Source: Planctomycetota bacterium
Lineage (GTDB): Bacteria; Planctomycetota; Planctomycetia; Pirellulales; PALSA-1355
Assembly (NCBI GenBank): GCA_003389325.1
Contig: QQVE01000002.1
Location: 62,001-126,000 of the forward strand
Length of the DNA stretch: 64,000 nt
Reading direction: 5' to 3'
The position numbers were made by a program, and so were the translations under genes. Below are positions 16,771 through 26,800 of the stretch, one piece after another. Below the pieces are notes generated by a model. That model worked only from the letters and a program-made list of their open reading frames with translations, had not been told where the DNA came from and did not search any database. Numbering within the stretch: position 1 is the stretch's first letter; the number at the start of each line of letters is the position of its first letter.

Positions 16771-18132
16771 CTACCGCGGGAAGGGGCCGTCGCGCCAGTT
16801 CCAGAGGGGCCAACGTGTGTTGGCCGATTGCATGGTCTTCTCGCCGTTGACGAATCCGGCAGCGAAGATGATCAGTGCGAGGGCGACCAGGGTGCCGGCC
16901 ACCCATCGGGCGTAGGGAAAAGAGGGCTCGGGATCGTCTTCGGTCGGCTCGGGGGCCGGCTGCGGTTTGAACAGCGGCGAGACGATCACGTAGGCGAGCA
17001 TCGTGCCCCACATGCCCCAGAACAGGCCGTGCATGTTGAACCGCTGCCAGTCGGTGGGATACCAGAAGTAGAGCGCATTGATGTTCTGAAACAGCACCAT
17101 CGTCAGCGACAGCCAGATCACTGGAAACCAGGCCAGAGGCTGCCAGCGCTTGAAGTGGATCAGCATCCAGATCGCCGCACCGATGAACCCCAACACGCAC
17201 ACGCCGTTGAGCATCGATAGCACCGATTCCGACATCGCCTCGGGGTCGGGGTAGTCGTACGAGGCGAGGCGCTGGGACCACTCTTCCAGCTTTTCGTCGG
17301 GCCGGATGCGCGAAATGCGATGCCACAGGGGGATGATGCCCAGCACGAACACGATGCCGAAGAACGAGACCAACGGAACGTTTTCTTTTTCCGGCGGCTC
17401 GGGATACGCGCGGTTGACCATGCCGAAGGTATAGATGAACCCGCCGACCAGTCCGCAGGTGACCTCCATCACGTTCCAGTGGTTGACGCTGAATCCGTAC
17501 CACTCGGCCGGCAGATAGGTGAAGTTGCCCAGCAGCCGTCCGCCGGCCATGCCCAGGCCGAACCCGATGTAGCCCAGCACCGCCCCGCGCAACCCGCTCG
17601 ATCGACCGTTGGCCGCCAGCCAGATGATCTGGCCGATCGCCGCGCCCATGAAGGTGATCGACGTGTTGTTGCGGGGCGGATTGATGTCGAACCCGGCCAG
17701 CCGCACGATCAGCATCGAGGCCAGCCATCCACCGGCCAGCAGGCTGCCCAACCAGCCGAGCCATTCGACGGTGCGCAGTTGCTTGCGCTCAAGCACCAGC
17801 CCGATGATCGCGCCGCCGAACGTGCCCCAGGCCGAGCCCTGCAGAAACAGCGTGAGGTACCCATAGGAATAGTTGATGAACGTGTCGGCCTTGGCATAGC
17901 CGTGCAGGATGCCATAGCTCATCGACCCGCCCGAGCCGATCCCCAGCGCCGAGACCAGTCCCAAGATCGGCATCCACAGAAACAGCGACCGCTGCCGGCT
18001 GACGTACGCCAATCCCAGCGCCAGGCAAGCGCCGGGATACATCGCCCCCAGCAGGTGCCCAAAGTCTCCCCGAATGCCCCAGCCCAGACCCACGGCAAGC
18101 GCGACAAACAAACTGCGAGCGATGCGATCCAT
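16771..18132 (-). CDS. Large polytopic membrane protein, unknown function
   Basis: This 453-residue protein has about eleven or twelve hydrophobic segments, many rich in glycine (GWGIRGDFGHLLGA, IGSGGSMSYG, GFGLGMAGGRLLGN). A cytoplasmic-looking polar stretch in the middle contains RIRPDEKLEEWSQRL, and a proline/acid-rich loop (PQPAPEPTEDDPEP) precedes the last helix. The C-terminus is short and polar. I do not recognise the family; the pattern of glycine-rich helices suggests a transporter or an integral enzyme. The upstream DNA holds a G-run repeat only a few bases before the start. Confidence 0.75.
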   Translation of the reverse strand: MDRIARSLFVALAVGLGWGIRGDFGHLLGAMYPGACLALGLAYVSRQRSLFLWMPILGLVSALGIGSGGSMSYGILHGYAKADTFINYSYGYLTLFLQGSAWGTFGGAIIGLVLERKQLRTVEWLGWLGSLLAGGWLASMLIVRLAGFDINPPRNNTSITFMGAAIGQIIWLAANGRSSGLRGAVLGYIGFGLGMAGGRLLGNFTYLPAEWYGFSVNHWNVMEVTCGLVGGFIYTFGMVNRAYPEPPEKENVPLVSFFGIVFVLGIIPLWHRISRIRPDEKLEEWSQRLASYDYPDPEAMSESVLSMLNGVCVLGFIGAAIWMLIHFKRWQPLAWFPVIWLSLTMVLFQNINALYFWYPTDWQRFNMHGLFWGMWGTMLAYVIVSPLFKPQPAPEPTEDDPEPSFPYARWVAGTLVALALIIFAAGFVNGEKTMQSANTRWPLWNWRDGPFPR

Positions 18133-18139
18133 GGGGCCA

Positions 18140-18231
18140 GGGGTTGGGGGTTAGGGACTAGGGGTTGGAGGGCATTCGCTTTCACGCCCGCCTCGAAGAT
18201 TCTAACCGCTAACCCCCAATCCCTAACCCCT
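18140..18231. repeat. G/C-run inverted repeat with G-quadruplex potential (copy 1)
   Basis: The left arm, 18140-18164 on the plus strand, has four G runs (GGGG-TT-GGGGG-TTA-GGG, then ACTA-GGGG), fitting the G3+N1-7 quadruplex pattern. The right arm, about 18209-18231, is its imperfect inverse (CCCCC-AAT-CCC-TAA-CCCC). About 45 bases separate the arms. The right arm runs into the stop codon of the cyclase gene. The left arm lies eight bases upstream of the start of the membrane protein gene at 18132, so it could affect that gene's expression. Confidence 0.75.
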
Positions 18232-18994
18232 ATTCTTCAACAATTGCCACCGCGCGGCACCAGGCGGCGCTGGCTCGTTCGATCTTCACGGGCAGGCACG
18301 ATACGGTAAACCCGTGGGGCGTGGGAATCTGGTCGAGGTTGGCCAGCTTTTCGATCTGGCAGTACTCGCGCGTGATGCCGGCGAAGTGGGCGGGCCAGAT
18401 GTAGCGGCCGTCGCCGGTGCGTCGGAAATCGGCCACCATGTTGGCAAACGGACGGTCGAGCGTGTAGGCGTCGATGCCGATCACCTTCACGCCTTGCTCC
18501 ACGAGCCACAAGGTGCCTTCGCGCCCCAGTCCCGGTTGCGCGAAGTAGTCGGCCGAGTCGATCCGCTTGTCGGCGCCGGTCTGCAACAGCACGATATCCC
18601 GCGGCTTGAGCTGGTAGGCGATTTTCGCAAGCGCCGTCTGCAGATCGTCGACCGTGATGAACTCGCCCGGGGCGATGTGCCGCACGTCGAGCACGACACC
18701 GGGGGCAAAGCACCACTCGAGCGGCACGTCGTCGATCGTCCGTGCCGGCCGGCCTTCGGACGTGGGAGCGTAGTGATACGGCGCGTCGACGTGCGTGCCG
18801 GTGTGCGTGATGGCCCGAATCTCCTCCACCGCCCAGCCCAGCCCCTGCGAGTAGACCAGGTCCTCGGGCTTCACGCCGAAAAACTGCTGCATCTGGTCTC
18901 GGCCCTCGGCCTCGTGGGTCACGTAGTGAATGTCGGCCGGCATCGGCTCGCTGGGCGCCTGGTGCGAAAGCGGCACGCTGAGGTCGATCAGCAT
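18230..18994 (-). CDS. Cyclase/kynurenine-formamidase-like metal hydrolase
   Basis: The 254-residue enzyme belongs to the cyclase family (PF04199) that includes kynurenine formamidase and isatin hydrolase. The metal-binding signature HTGTHVDAPYHY is at residues 64-75 (His64, His68, Asp70, His74). I place the start at ATG 18994, since MLIDLSVPLSH is the usual N-terminus; the frame runs open to 19042. Substrates in the family are N-formylkynurenine, isatin and cyclic amides, so the reaction is likely hydrolysis of an amide or lactam. The gene stands alone, flanked on both sides by G/C-run repeats. No tryptophan-catabolism partner is adjacent. Confidence 0.88.
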   Translation of the reverse strand: MLIDLSVPLSHQAPSEPMPADIHYVTHEAEGRDQMQQFFGVKPEDLVYSQGLGWAVEEIRAITHTGTHVDAPYHYAPTSEGRPARTIDDVPLEWCFAPGVVLDVRHIAPGEFITVDDLQTALAKIAYQLKPRDIVLLQTGADKRIDSADYFAQPGLGREGTLWLVEQGVKVIGIDAYTLDRPFANMVADFRRTGDGRYIWPAHFAGITREYCQIEKLANLDQIPTPHGFTVSCLPVKIERASAAWCRAVAIVEE

Positions 18995-19008
18995 AGGAGT
19001 TGTGGATT

Positions 19009-19122
19009 GGGGGGTAGCGATTAGAGACGCGGCGGTTGGCACGACGTCGAGTGAAGCAGTAATCTAACGAGTAGCTTGCCGTAGTCGCCAATTCTAACCC
19101 CTAGTCCCCAATCCCGAACCCC
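19009..19122. repeat. G/C-run inverted repeat (copy 2)
   Basis: The left arm, around 19009-19026, is G-rich (ATTGGGGGGTAGCGATTAG). The right arm, 19091-19122, has four C runs (CCCC, CCCC, CCC, CCCC at 19098-19122), so the minus strand fits a G-quadruplex pattern. The two arms are imperfect inverses, as in the copy at 18140-18231. The right arm ends five bases before the ATG of the crotonase gene at 19128. Confidence 0.7.
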
Positions 19123-19127
19123 TTCCC

Positions 19128-19946
19128 ATGTCTCACTCCGTCGATTCGAACGTCGTCCTTCTCGCCCGGCACGAGGTCGAGGGGGGGGCGATCCTGCAGA
19201 TCACGATCAATCGCCCCGACGTGCACAATGCCGTCAACAACATCGCCGCACGGATGCTGTTGGAGGCCTGGCGCGCGTTTCGCGACGACGACTCGCTCAG
19301 CGTGGCCGTGCTGCACGGCGCCGGCGAGCAGGCGTTCTGCTCCGGTGCCGACCTGAGAGGGCTCGAAGGCCTGGCCCACTTGGGCGCCACGCGCGACGAG
19401 ATCGCCGCCTTCGTCCAACACGGCACCGGACCGATGGGCGGCACGCGCATCGTCCAGCCTAAGCCGGTGATTACGGTCTCGCAGGGCTACACCTACGCCG
19501 GCGGGCTCGAGCTGTTCTGCCACGGGCACATTCGCCTGGCCGAGCCGCAGGCCACGTTCTCGGTCGCTTGCCGCCGCTGGGGCGTGCCGCTGGTCGACGG
19601 CGGCACCGTCTATCTGCCGCGCATGATCGGCTGGGGTGCCGCGCTGCCGCTGATCATTACCGGCCAGCGCATCGACGCGCAGCGGGCCTACGAAGTCGGC
19701 CTCGTTTGGGAACTCGTGCCCCAAGGGGGCGGGCTTGACCGGGCGATGGACATGGCCCGACAGATTTGCCAGCAGCCGCGCGACGCGATGCTGGCCGACC
19801 TGCACTCGGCCTTACACGGCTGGCATTTGCCGCTGGACGCCGCCTTCGAGCTCGAAGCCGCGAACATGCACCCCGTGATGCAAAGCGAGAGCACCCGGCA
19901 TGGCGTGGCCGCGTTTCAGCAGGGCAAGCGGTTCTGGTTCAAGTAG
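19128..19946 (+). CDS. Enoyl-CoA hydratase/isomerase family protein
   Basis: This crotonase-fold protein of 272 residues shows the oxyanion-hole motif CSGADLRGLEG and the second loop TYAGGLELFCHG. The segment VACRRWGVPLVDGGT replaces the usual SE(V/I)xxG motif, so the standard hydratase Glu is not where expected. The activity may be isomerase, dehalogenase-like or hydrolase rather than classical hydration. It starts just after a C-run repeat and is separated from the main CoA-catabolism cluster by about 6 kb. Whether it joins that pathway is unknown. Confidence 0.87.
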   Translation: MSHSVDSNVVLLARHEVEGGAILQITINRPDVHNAVNNIAARMLLEAWRAFRDDDSLSVAVLHGAGEQAFCSGADLRGLEGLAHLGATRDEIAAFVQHGTGPMGGTRIVQPKPVITVSQGYTYAGGLELFCHGHIRLAEPQATFSVACRRWGVPLVDGGTVYLPRMIGWGAALPLIITGQRIDAQRAYEVGLVWELVPQGGGLDRAMDMARQICQQPRDAMLADLHSALHGWHLPLDAAFELEAANMHPVMQSESTRHGVAAFQQGKRFWFK

Positions 19947-19980
19947 CGGGTAGGGGACGAAGGCGTGGGTCCTAGGACCA

Positions 19981-20583
19981 GTGGGTGACATGCAAGAACC
20001 TGTCGACGAATTGCGCGAGCCGGACCTGGCTGATTCGCCGCTAGCGCGCGATCGTCCCCGCTACGTGCCGTGGCTGCTGGCCAATAGCCTCACGGTCGGA
20101 CGCTTTCTGGCGGGGCTGGCGTTTCCGTTCTTTCCGGTGTCGTGGCGCCCGGCCGTGGCGCTGGCGGCGGGCTTTACCGACCTGGTCGACGGCGAGCTCA
20201 CCCGCCGGCTGCACGCGGAGAGCGACTTCGGCCGCTACCTGGACCCGGTGGCCGACAAGACGTTCGTGCTGATGGTGGTCTTCACCCTGTGGTCCGACGG
20301 CACGCTGCCGCTGTGGCAGATTGCGCTGGTGGGCTTGCGCGAATGGACCGTGCTGGCGATCACGCTGCTGATGTTGCTGCCCCACTACCGGCACGGCGTG
20401 GCCAAGCTCGCTCCGCGCTGGCCCGGCAAGGTGGCCACGTTCGGCCAATTCGCCTTCATTTGCAGCGTGCTCATTCTCGAGCGCTCGTCGCCGGGCATGT
20501 TGATCTTCGCCACGGCCTTAAGCGGCTTTGCCGCGTACGACTATCTCACGCAAGCCTGGCAGCGCCGGCATGCCGAGACGTAA
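19981..20583 (+). CDS. CDP-alcohol phosphatidyltransferase family protein
   Basis: This 200-residue membrane enzyme has about five or six helices. The catalytic signature is TDLVDGELTRRLHAESDFGRYLDPVADK in outline: Asp-x2-Asp-Gly, then Gly-x3-Asp-x3-Asp; the normal Ala-Arg after DG is Thr-Arg here. It is closest in layout to phosphatidylglycerophosphate synthase (PgsA), making phospholipids from CDP-diacylglycerol and an alcohol. The track start is GTG 19981; an ATG at 19990 is an equally plausible start. Which alcohol is used cannot be read from sequence. Confidence 0.85.
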   Translation: MGDMQEPVDELREPDLADSPLARDRPRYVPWLLANSLTVGRFLAGLAFPFFPVSWRPAVALAAGFTDLVDGELTRRLHAESDFGRYLDPVADKTFVLMVVFTLWSDGTLPLWQIALVGLREWTVLAITLLMLLPHYRHGVAKLAPRWPGKVATFGQFAFICSVLILERSSPGMLIFATALSGFAAYDYLTQAWQRRHAET

Positions 20584-20610
20584 TCCCTCGCCTTCGCCGC
20601 GTGATCTACT

Positions 20611-23034
20611 TTAGCCCCTTTGCTTCTCCTTCGGCTCGAGCACCAGCTTGTGCACCGCCTTGCCGGGGAGAAACGGCGTCGGCTTGCCGTCGGCCCAGGC
20701 GGCGTGCGCGTCGCGGTAGTGGGGCGAGAGCGGGTGGCCCGACTGGCCGCAGGGCATGTGCATGTAGCCCTCGTCCTCGTGCCCCGGCGAAACGGCCATC
20801 CGCTGCGAAGCGCCGCGGTGCGGAGCTTGAATGCGGGGCATGTTGTCCCAGTCGCCGGGCAACGGCTCGCTGGGCATGTCGAGCCAGGAAGACAGCGCCG
20901 GCACGGCCTTGCTCAAGGGGTGCTGGATCCGGGTCGTATTGCGGTTGCCCCAGGTGAAGTCCGCCAGCTTGGCTCCGTTGCTCGTGGCTTCGTCCAGCAC
21001 GCTGTCGGCCACGCCCAACAGCAGCGCGTTCCAATCGTCGTAGCGCGGATCGATCAAGTGCTCGGGCTTTTCGGTGCACAGCTTCCACAGCGCTCCTTCG
21101 ACGCGCTCGTAGCGTCCCAGCGAAAAATCGTCGTCGTGCGCCTTGCAGGGGCTGCCCAACACGTCGCACAATTGCGAATGCAGCTTGTCGTGAAACGCTC
21201 GCACCACCCGAAACCCGACCGAATCGACAGCCGCCCTCTCCCCCCAGTTCTCGACCGCCTTGCGCAGTTCGCCGCGGCGCGGGTCTGCTTCGATCGCTTC
21301 TTCGCTGAGCGTTTCCAGCAGTAGCCCCTGCCAGCGATTAAGAAACACGGCCTTGTCGTCGAGTTGAATCCGCAGCATGTCCTCCTCGGTCGCCTCTTCG
21401 GTCGCCAGCAGGTCGTCGCGAATCTGCTGCTGCCGGGCGCCGAGATCGTAGCCGCCATCGCCGACAATCTCGAGAAACTCGCCGCTGACCACGCGTGCGT
21501 TCGCCGTCCAGATTTTGCCGTTTTCGGGCTCGACGACGCGCGGGTATTCCTCGGGGTCCAGATAGCCGTCCCAGCGATGCGAGCCGTCGGCCCAGGAGGT
21601 GGGCAGCCGGCCGTCGTAGCCCACGCGGCAAGGAATGCGGCCCAGGATCGTCCAGGCGATGCGTCCCTCGTCGTCGGCCACGACGAAGTTTTGCGCGGGC
21701 GATCCGCTCAGGTTCGCCAGCCGCAGCGCATCTTCCAGCGTGCGGGCACTTTCGACGCGCAACAGCCCCATGTTCACTCCGGCCGTGTCGTGCGCCACCC
21801 AGCGGATGGCCAGCGGCCGCCCCCGGTGATCGCGGTCGACGATCGGGCCCCAGACCGTGGACTTGATAGTCAGCTTTTCGTCGCGCCCGCCTTTGACCTT
21901 AATGATCTCGTCGCGGCGCGAAAACAGCCGCGGGCCGTCGGGCGTTTCGTAGGCGTCCTCGCTGTGTGGATCGACTTCGACGATGATCGCGTCGCACCAG
22001 TCCCCCTCGGCATTGGTGAAACCCCAGGCCACGTGGCCGTTGCTGCCCACGACGATTGCTGGAGTGCCGGGCAACGAGACGCCCGTCACGCGCTGCTCTT
22101 GCTCGCCGTCTTCGTCGTCGGGCCACACCAGCGACGCCCGATACCAGATGTGCGGCACCGAGATGCCCAGGTGCATGTCGTCGGCCACCATCGCCCGGCC
22201 GTCCTTGGTCGCTTTGCCCGAGACGGCCCAATTGTTGCTGCCGGGCTGAAAGCGATCGATCGGCTCCAGATCGCCGGGCGGCGTCAGCCAGGCCACGTCG
22301 ACTTCCTCCGGGTCGCGCGTGTCGAACACCTCGGGGCCCGGAATGGCCGGCGTCTCGAACGCCTCGCCCTGGATCGGTGCGTCCCACTCCGTGCCCGGCG
22401 GCGCCAGAAAGGCGAACATCTCCGGCGGCAGCGTGTCGTGCATCAGCCCCAGGGCCACCTCGTCGCGAAAATCGTTGCCCTGCAAATCGAGGTACATCGA
22501 AAACATCACCAGCGCCGAGTCCTCGGGCTGCCACGGCACGGGATCGACCCCAAGCAGGTAGTACTCGAACGGTTTCGCGTCCAGCGAAGCCAGCCCCGCG
22601 TTCACGCCCGCGGCATAGGCGTCCAGCAAGGCGCGGTCCTGTTCATCGGCGCTGGCCAACACTTGCTTGGCGGCATCGCGAAAGCGATGGACGCGCACCT
22701 TGCGATCGGCTGCGACGGTGGCCGGCCCCACGATCTCGGACAATTCGCCGGCCGAATTGCGACGCAACAGGTCCATTTGAAAAAAACGATCCTGGGCGTG
22801 CACGAACCCCGTGGCAAAGGCCAGGTCGACGCGGTTCTCGGCGCGAATGGTGGGGATGCCCAACGCATCGCGCTCGACGACGACCGGCGCCGTGAGCCCG
22901 TCGGCCGCGATCCGACCGTCGATCTGAGGCAAACTGCCCCGCAGCAGCGAGACCGCCCACAAGCAAGCCCCGCCGATCAGCAGGACCACGAGCACGGCCA
23001 TGCCCGCCACGATTTTCCAGATGTGTTTGCGCAT
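20611..23034 (-). CDS. Penicillin-acylase-family Ntn hydrolase
   Basis: This 807-residue protein of the penicillin amidase family is exported and probably self-cleaved into two chains. ATG 23034 is chosen because an N-terminal hydrophobic segment (KIVAGMAVLVVLLIGGACLW, about residues 7-27) follows directly. The N-terminal chain has GIPTIRAENRVDLAFATGF. The autocleavage site is Gly265-Ser266 in PGSNNWAVSG, with Ser266 becoming the nucleophile. Further signature residues are AIVVGSNGHVAWGFTNAEGD. Relatives hydrolyse acyl-homoserine lactones, penicillins or other amides; the substrate is unknown. It is convergent with the phosphatidyltransferase gene. Confidence 0.92.
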   Translation of the reverse strand: MRKHIWKIVAGMAVLVVLLIGGACLWAVSLLRGSLPQIDGRIAADGLTAPVVVERDALGIPTIRAENRVDLAFATGFVHAQDRFFQMDLLRRNSAGELSEIVGPATVAADRKVRVHRFRDAAKQVLASADEQDRALLDAYAAGVNAGLASLDAKPFEYYLLGVDPVPWQPEDSALVMFSMYLDLQGNDFRDEVALGLMHDTLPPEMFAFLAPPGTEWDAPIQGEAFETPAIPGPEVFDTRDPEEVDVAWLTPPGDLEPIDRFQPGSNNWAVSGKATKDGRAMVADDMHLGISVPHIWYRASLVWPDDEDGEQEQRVTGVSLPGTPAIVVGSNGHVAWGFTNAEGDWCDAIIVEVDPHSEDAYETPDGPRLFSRRDEIIKVKGGRDEKLTIKSTVWGPIVDRDHRGRPLAIRWVAHDTAGVNMGLLRVESARTLEDALRLANLSGSPAQNFVVADDEGRIAWTILGRIPCRVGYDGRLPTSWADGSHRWDGYLDPEEYPRVVEPENGKIWTANARVVSGEFLEIVGDGGYDLGARQQQIRDDLLATEEATEEDMLRIQLDDKAVFLNRWQGLLLETLSEEAIEADPRRGELRKAVENWGERAAVDSVGFRVVRAFHDKLHSQLCDVLGSPCKAHDDDFSLGRYERVEGALWKLCTEKPEHLIDPRYDDWNALLLGVADSVLDEATSNGAKLADFTWGNRNTTRIQHPLSKAVPALSSWLDMPSEPLPGDWDNMPRIQAPHRGASQRMAVSPGHEDEGYMHMPCGQSGHPLSPHYRDAHAAWADGKPTPFLPGKAVHKLVLEPKEKQRG

Positions 23035-23237
23035 GCAAGGTTTCCGCCTGACGAGCACTCGAGGAGGTGCGAACGCAGTAGAGAGGCTGGGCGCTTCCAT
23101 TTTCGATGCCCGCACCGCCGGCCGCAAGCCTGTGCCCCCGGTACGGCACCGCCAGCACCGCGGCGCCTCGGGGGCGGCGCCGTGCATTCATTTGGTAGAA
23201 TCGCAGCGTGACGCCCCAATCCCGCTACGATGCGACG

Positions 23238-23729
23238 ATGACCCCACCCGCCATTCGGATCCGACGCCTGACCCAAGCGGATGAGCCGCTGCTGTGGGAG
23301 GCGGTGTACCATGCCATCTACGTTCCACAGGGGCAGTCGCCCCCGCCGAAGACGATCATCGACGACCCCAACGTCGCCCGCTACGTGAACGACTGGGGCC
23401 GGTCCGGCGACATGGGCTTTGCGGCCGAGACGACCGTCGGGCGGCCGCTGGGCGCGTGCTGGCTGCGCTGCTGGAACGCGCGAGACCGCGGCTACGGCTA
23501 CGTCGACGACCAAACCGCCGAGCTATCGCTGGCCGTCTGGCCCGGGCATCGGGCCCAAGGCATCGGCACCCGGCTCATCCGTGCCGCGCTCGAAGAAGCC
23601 GAGCAGCAGTACCCGGCCGTTTCGCTGAGCGTCACCTCCATCAACCCCGCCGTGCGGCTCTACGATCGCATGGGCTTCGAGCGCCTCGGCGAGCAAGGCG
23701 GCACGCTGCTGATGTTGCGAAAGAACTAG
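23238..23729 (+). CDS. GNAT acetyltransferase
   Basis: This is a 163-residue N-acetyltransferase with the GNAT acetyl-CoA loop GHRAQGIGTRLIRAALEEAE and the C-terminal SINPAVRLYDRMGFERLGE. I prefer ATG 23238 over the GTG ten codons upstream because the fold begins at AIRIRRLTQADEPLLWEAVY. It is divergent from the acylase gene. The acceptor molecule is unknown. Confidence 0.9.
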   Translation: MTPPAIRIRRLTQADEPLLWEAVYHAIYVPQGQSPPPKTIIDDPNVARYVNDWGRSGDMGFAAETTVGRPLGACWLRCWNARDRGYGYVDDQTAELSLAVWPGHRAQGIGTRLIRAALEEAEQQYPAVSLSVTSINPAVRLYDRMGFERLGEQGGTLLMLRKN

Positions 23730-23771
23730 CACGCGCTCGCGTGAGCATGCCGAATCAAGCTTCCGCGCCAG

Positions 23772-23795
23772 CATGCTCGCACAAGTGCGAGCATG
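23772..23795. terminator. Perfect palindrome between convergent genes
   Basis: An 11-bp stem CATGCTCGCAC / GTGCGAGCATG surrounds a two-base AA spacer. It lies between the acetyltransferase stop at 23729 and the end of the minus-strand fusion gene at 23810. It suits a bidirectional terminator, but no T run flanks it, and it may equally be a dispersed repeat. Confidence 0.45.
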
Positions 23796-23809
23796 GCACC
23801 CACGGACCG

Positions 23810-26800
23810 CTACTCGACCACGAGCTCGCCGTTCATCACCATCCAGTGCCCGGGGAAGGTACACAGAAAGGGATAGCGGCCCGGCTTCTTGGGCGCGTGG
23901 AAATAGATCGTGAAGCGCCCGCCCGGCGGAACGACGTCGGTATGGGCCAGCACGTCGTCGCTTTCGGGAATGTACTGCCGGGCGACGGCCGCGGGATCGG
24001 CGACCAACAGGTTGGCCATCTGCCCGACCTCGGCCAGCGAGCCGGGGACGGCCAGCGCCCAGTTGTGGGGAACGACGTCGGGATTCACCAGCGTGAATTC
24101 GAGCGGCTCGCCCGCTTGGACGCGGATTTCTTTCTCGGCATAGGTCAGGTTCTTGCCCGTCGCCAGCTCGATTTGCCGAGAGTTCTTCAGCGGCCGTTGA
24201 TAAGGATTGGGCACGCGCTCGGCCGACATCGCCATGTCGGCCAGAATCGGATGCGGCGCGATCGTCTTGGGCCGCGGGCGATAGCCGGGAAAGTCGGCAA
24301 ACGGGCGATCGAGCGCGTGCACCGTGGCCAGCAGATCGTGCCCGCGCCCGCCGTCGATGTGCAGCCGCAGGTGCAACTGGTTCACCGGCTGCAGTTCCGG
24401 CAGCTCCAGAAACAGCGACCGGCCGTCCTCCAGCACGTGGGCCGAGGCGATCGCCAGCGGATCGTGACCCCGCACGCCGGGGTGCGTCGTCGAAAACTCG
24501 GGCGACCCGTAGGCCGACGAGTAGCGGTAATTCCAGCATTGAGCGAAGTGGCTTTCAGATCGGGCCGCGATCTCCGGATCGAGCGGCTGGCTGAAGCGCA
24601 CGACCACGCCGTTTTCGTGGACGTGGAAATCGACCGGCAACTGAGCCGCATCGCCCGTGTAGCGCACGCGCTGAAAGCAGCCGTCGTCGGGCGTATACGA
24701 GCCCCAGCCGGCCATGCCCGAGACGTAGAGTTGCCCGTCGTGCGGATGGAACCGCCCGCGGTGCACGCCCGAGCGAAAGTCACCCGGCAGCGGCACGGCG
24801 GCGCCCTGCATCTGCCCGTGCACTTCGTCGCGTAGCACCAGGAAATAGGTACCGGCCCCGAACGAGAGATGCACAAGCTGCCCATCAAGCGGCCCCCAGC
24901 GGTCGCCCGTCACCTGGACCTGGCCGCCGGACGAGTTGTCGAGCAAGCGCGGCAGATAGACCAGCGGCAGCTCCGGCGGGCGCCCGTTGCGCGGTCCCCG
25001 GTAGCCGAAGTGCGGCACCTCGCCCCCGGTCGACTCGCTCGGACGAAACGCGCCGATCATCGACGCACACGTCCAGTCGCCCTCGGAGCAGGGCACCGTA
25101 AGCGTACCGTCATCCAGTAAGCACAGGCCGTCGGGATTGCGAAAGCCGGTCGCCAGCACATCGGCGTCGTTTCCGTCGGCCGAGATACGCAGGATGCCTT
25201 GATTGCCCGAGGCGGTGTAGAACCGGCCCTGCTCGTCGCGCTGGAGCCCGCAGATAAAGTCGTGCCCCGCGGTCGACGTGTCGTAGGCGCGCGAAAAGCA
25301 TTCGTAGAAGTCGATTTCGCCGTCGTCGTTGCGGTCGTGCAGCCGGGTGATCTGGTCGCGTCCGAGCACGTGGATCACGTCGTCGACCACCACCACGCCC
25401 AGCAGGTGATGCAGCCCTGCGGCGATGCGCCGCCAGCGGGCCTGGCCCGGCTGGTCCATCGGCCCGTCGAGGCCTTCGACGCGCCACACGTCCCCCTGCA
25501 TCGTGCCGATCACCGCGCTGCCGTCGCTCAGAAAGTCGTGTCCCCCGCAAAACAGCAGCGCCTTCCAAGGATTGTCGAACGGTAGCTCGATCGTATCGAT
25601 CGCGTAGGGTCGTCCGCTGCCGGGCCGGATCTCGGTCGCGAACTCCTGCGGCCACTGCGGTGATCCGCCGGAGGTGAGCTCGCGGAGTGGATGCTCGTCG
25701 GCCGGCGTCACCACGCGCACGAACTCGCCATCTTCGACCCAGGGAGCATCGAGATACTCGACGTCGCCGATGCGATAGGCGAACACCACCCGCTTGCCGT
25801 GCCGGTAGAAGCCGTGATAGACCCGCGGTCCCTCGGGCACAGTTTGCTCGGGCAAGGGCAGGGGAGTGCCGTCGCGTTGCAGACCGCCCAGAAACCCGTG
25901 ACGCACCGACGAGAAGTTCACAAAGCCGCCCGACCAGAGGGCCTCGTAATGCAGCGTTTCGGGATTGAAACAAACCGCCAGTTCTCCGTCCTCGCCCAGT
26001 TGCAGGCACACGGCGCGGGCCACCACCAGCTTGCCGTCGCGAAAAATGCCGCACTGCACCGAACCCAACTGCGTATCGTTCCAGCGATCGTCGGCCCAGA
26101 ACTCCTCATCCTGGTTGCCCCAGTGGCCGAAAGTGCCGCCATCCAGCGCGGGGGCCTCGCTCAACAGCATCGGCAGCACCGGCTGGCTGCGGAAATACTC
26201 CGCTTGCTTGGTGTAGAAATCGTACACGCGGTCGCGATTCACGGGCGCCTGCCAGTGGGCGTAGTCTTCCGGCACCAGCGGGTCGCGCTGGTAGGGGAAG
26301 GCCACGGGGCTGTGCACCTGCGGTGTCGCCAGCACCTCGGCGGCGAACGCGTCGAACTCGGCGTCCGAGGTGCCGAGCTTCGCGAGAAAACCTACCAGGT
26401 CGGCCCGCTGTTGGTAGGAGAGCCGCGCCAGCAGCCCCTCGGGCATCAGCGATCCGGCTTGCACTTCGTCTTCGATCGTTGGTCGCGGAATCGCGACCTC
26501 GGTGCCGAGCGCCGGATCGCGCAACCGCACGGAGTCATCGTCCGACTCCACGCGGTAGCCGGTGTGCACCTTGCCTTCGTCGGTGGCAACTTTCCAGACC
26601 AGGAACTCGGGTTTCACCTCGCGCTGCGGCGCCAGCAGCGACCAGGCCAGCTCTTCGGTGGTGCGCTGCTTGCCGATTTGCGACAAGTCGGGCCCCACGG
26701 CCCCGCCGTGCCCCAGCACCTTGTGGCACGACAAGCACGCCGAACGGGCATCGGCAAACAGGCGAGCCCCCCGCCGCGGATCGCCGTCTTCCCGTGCGTC

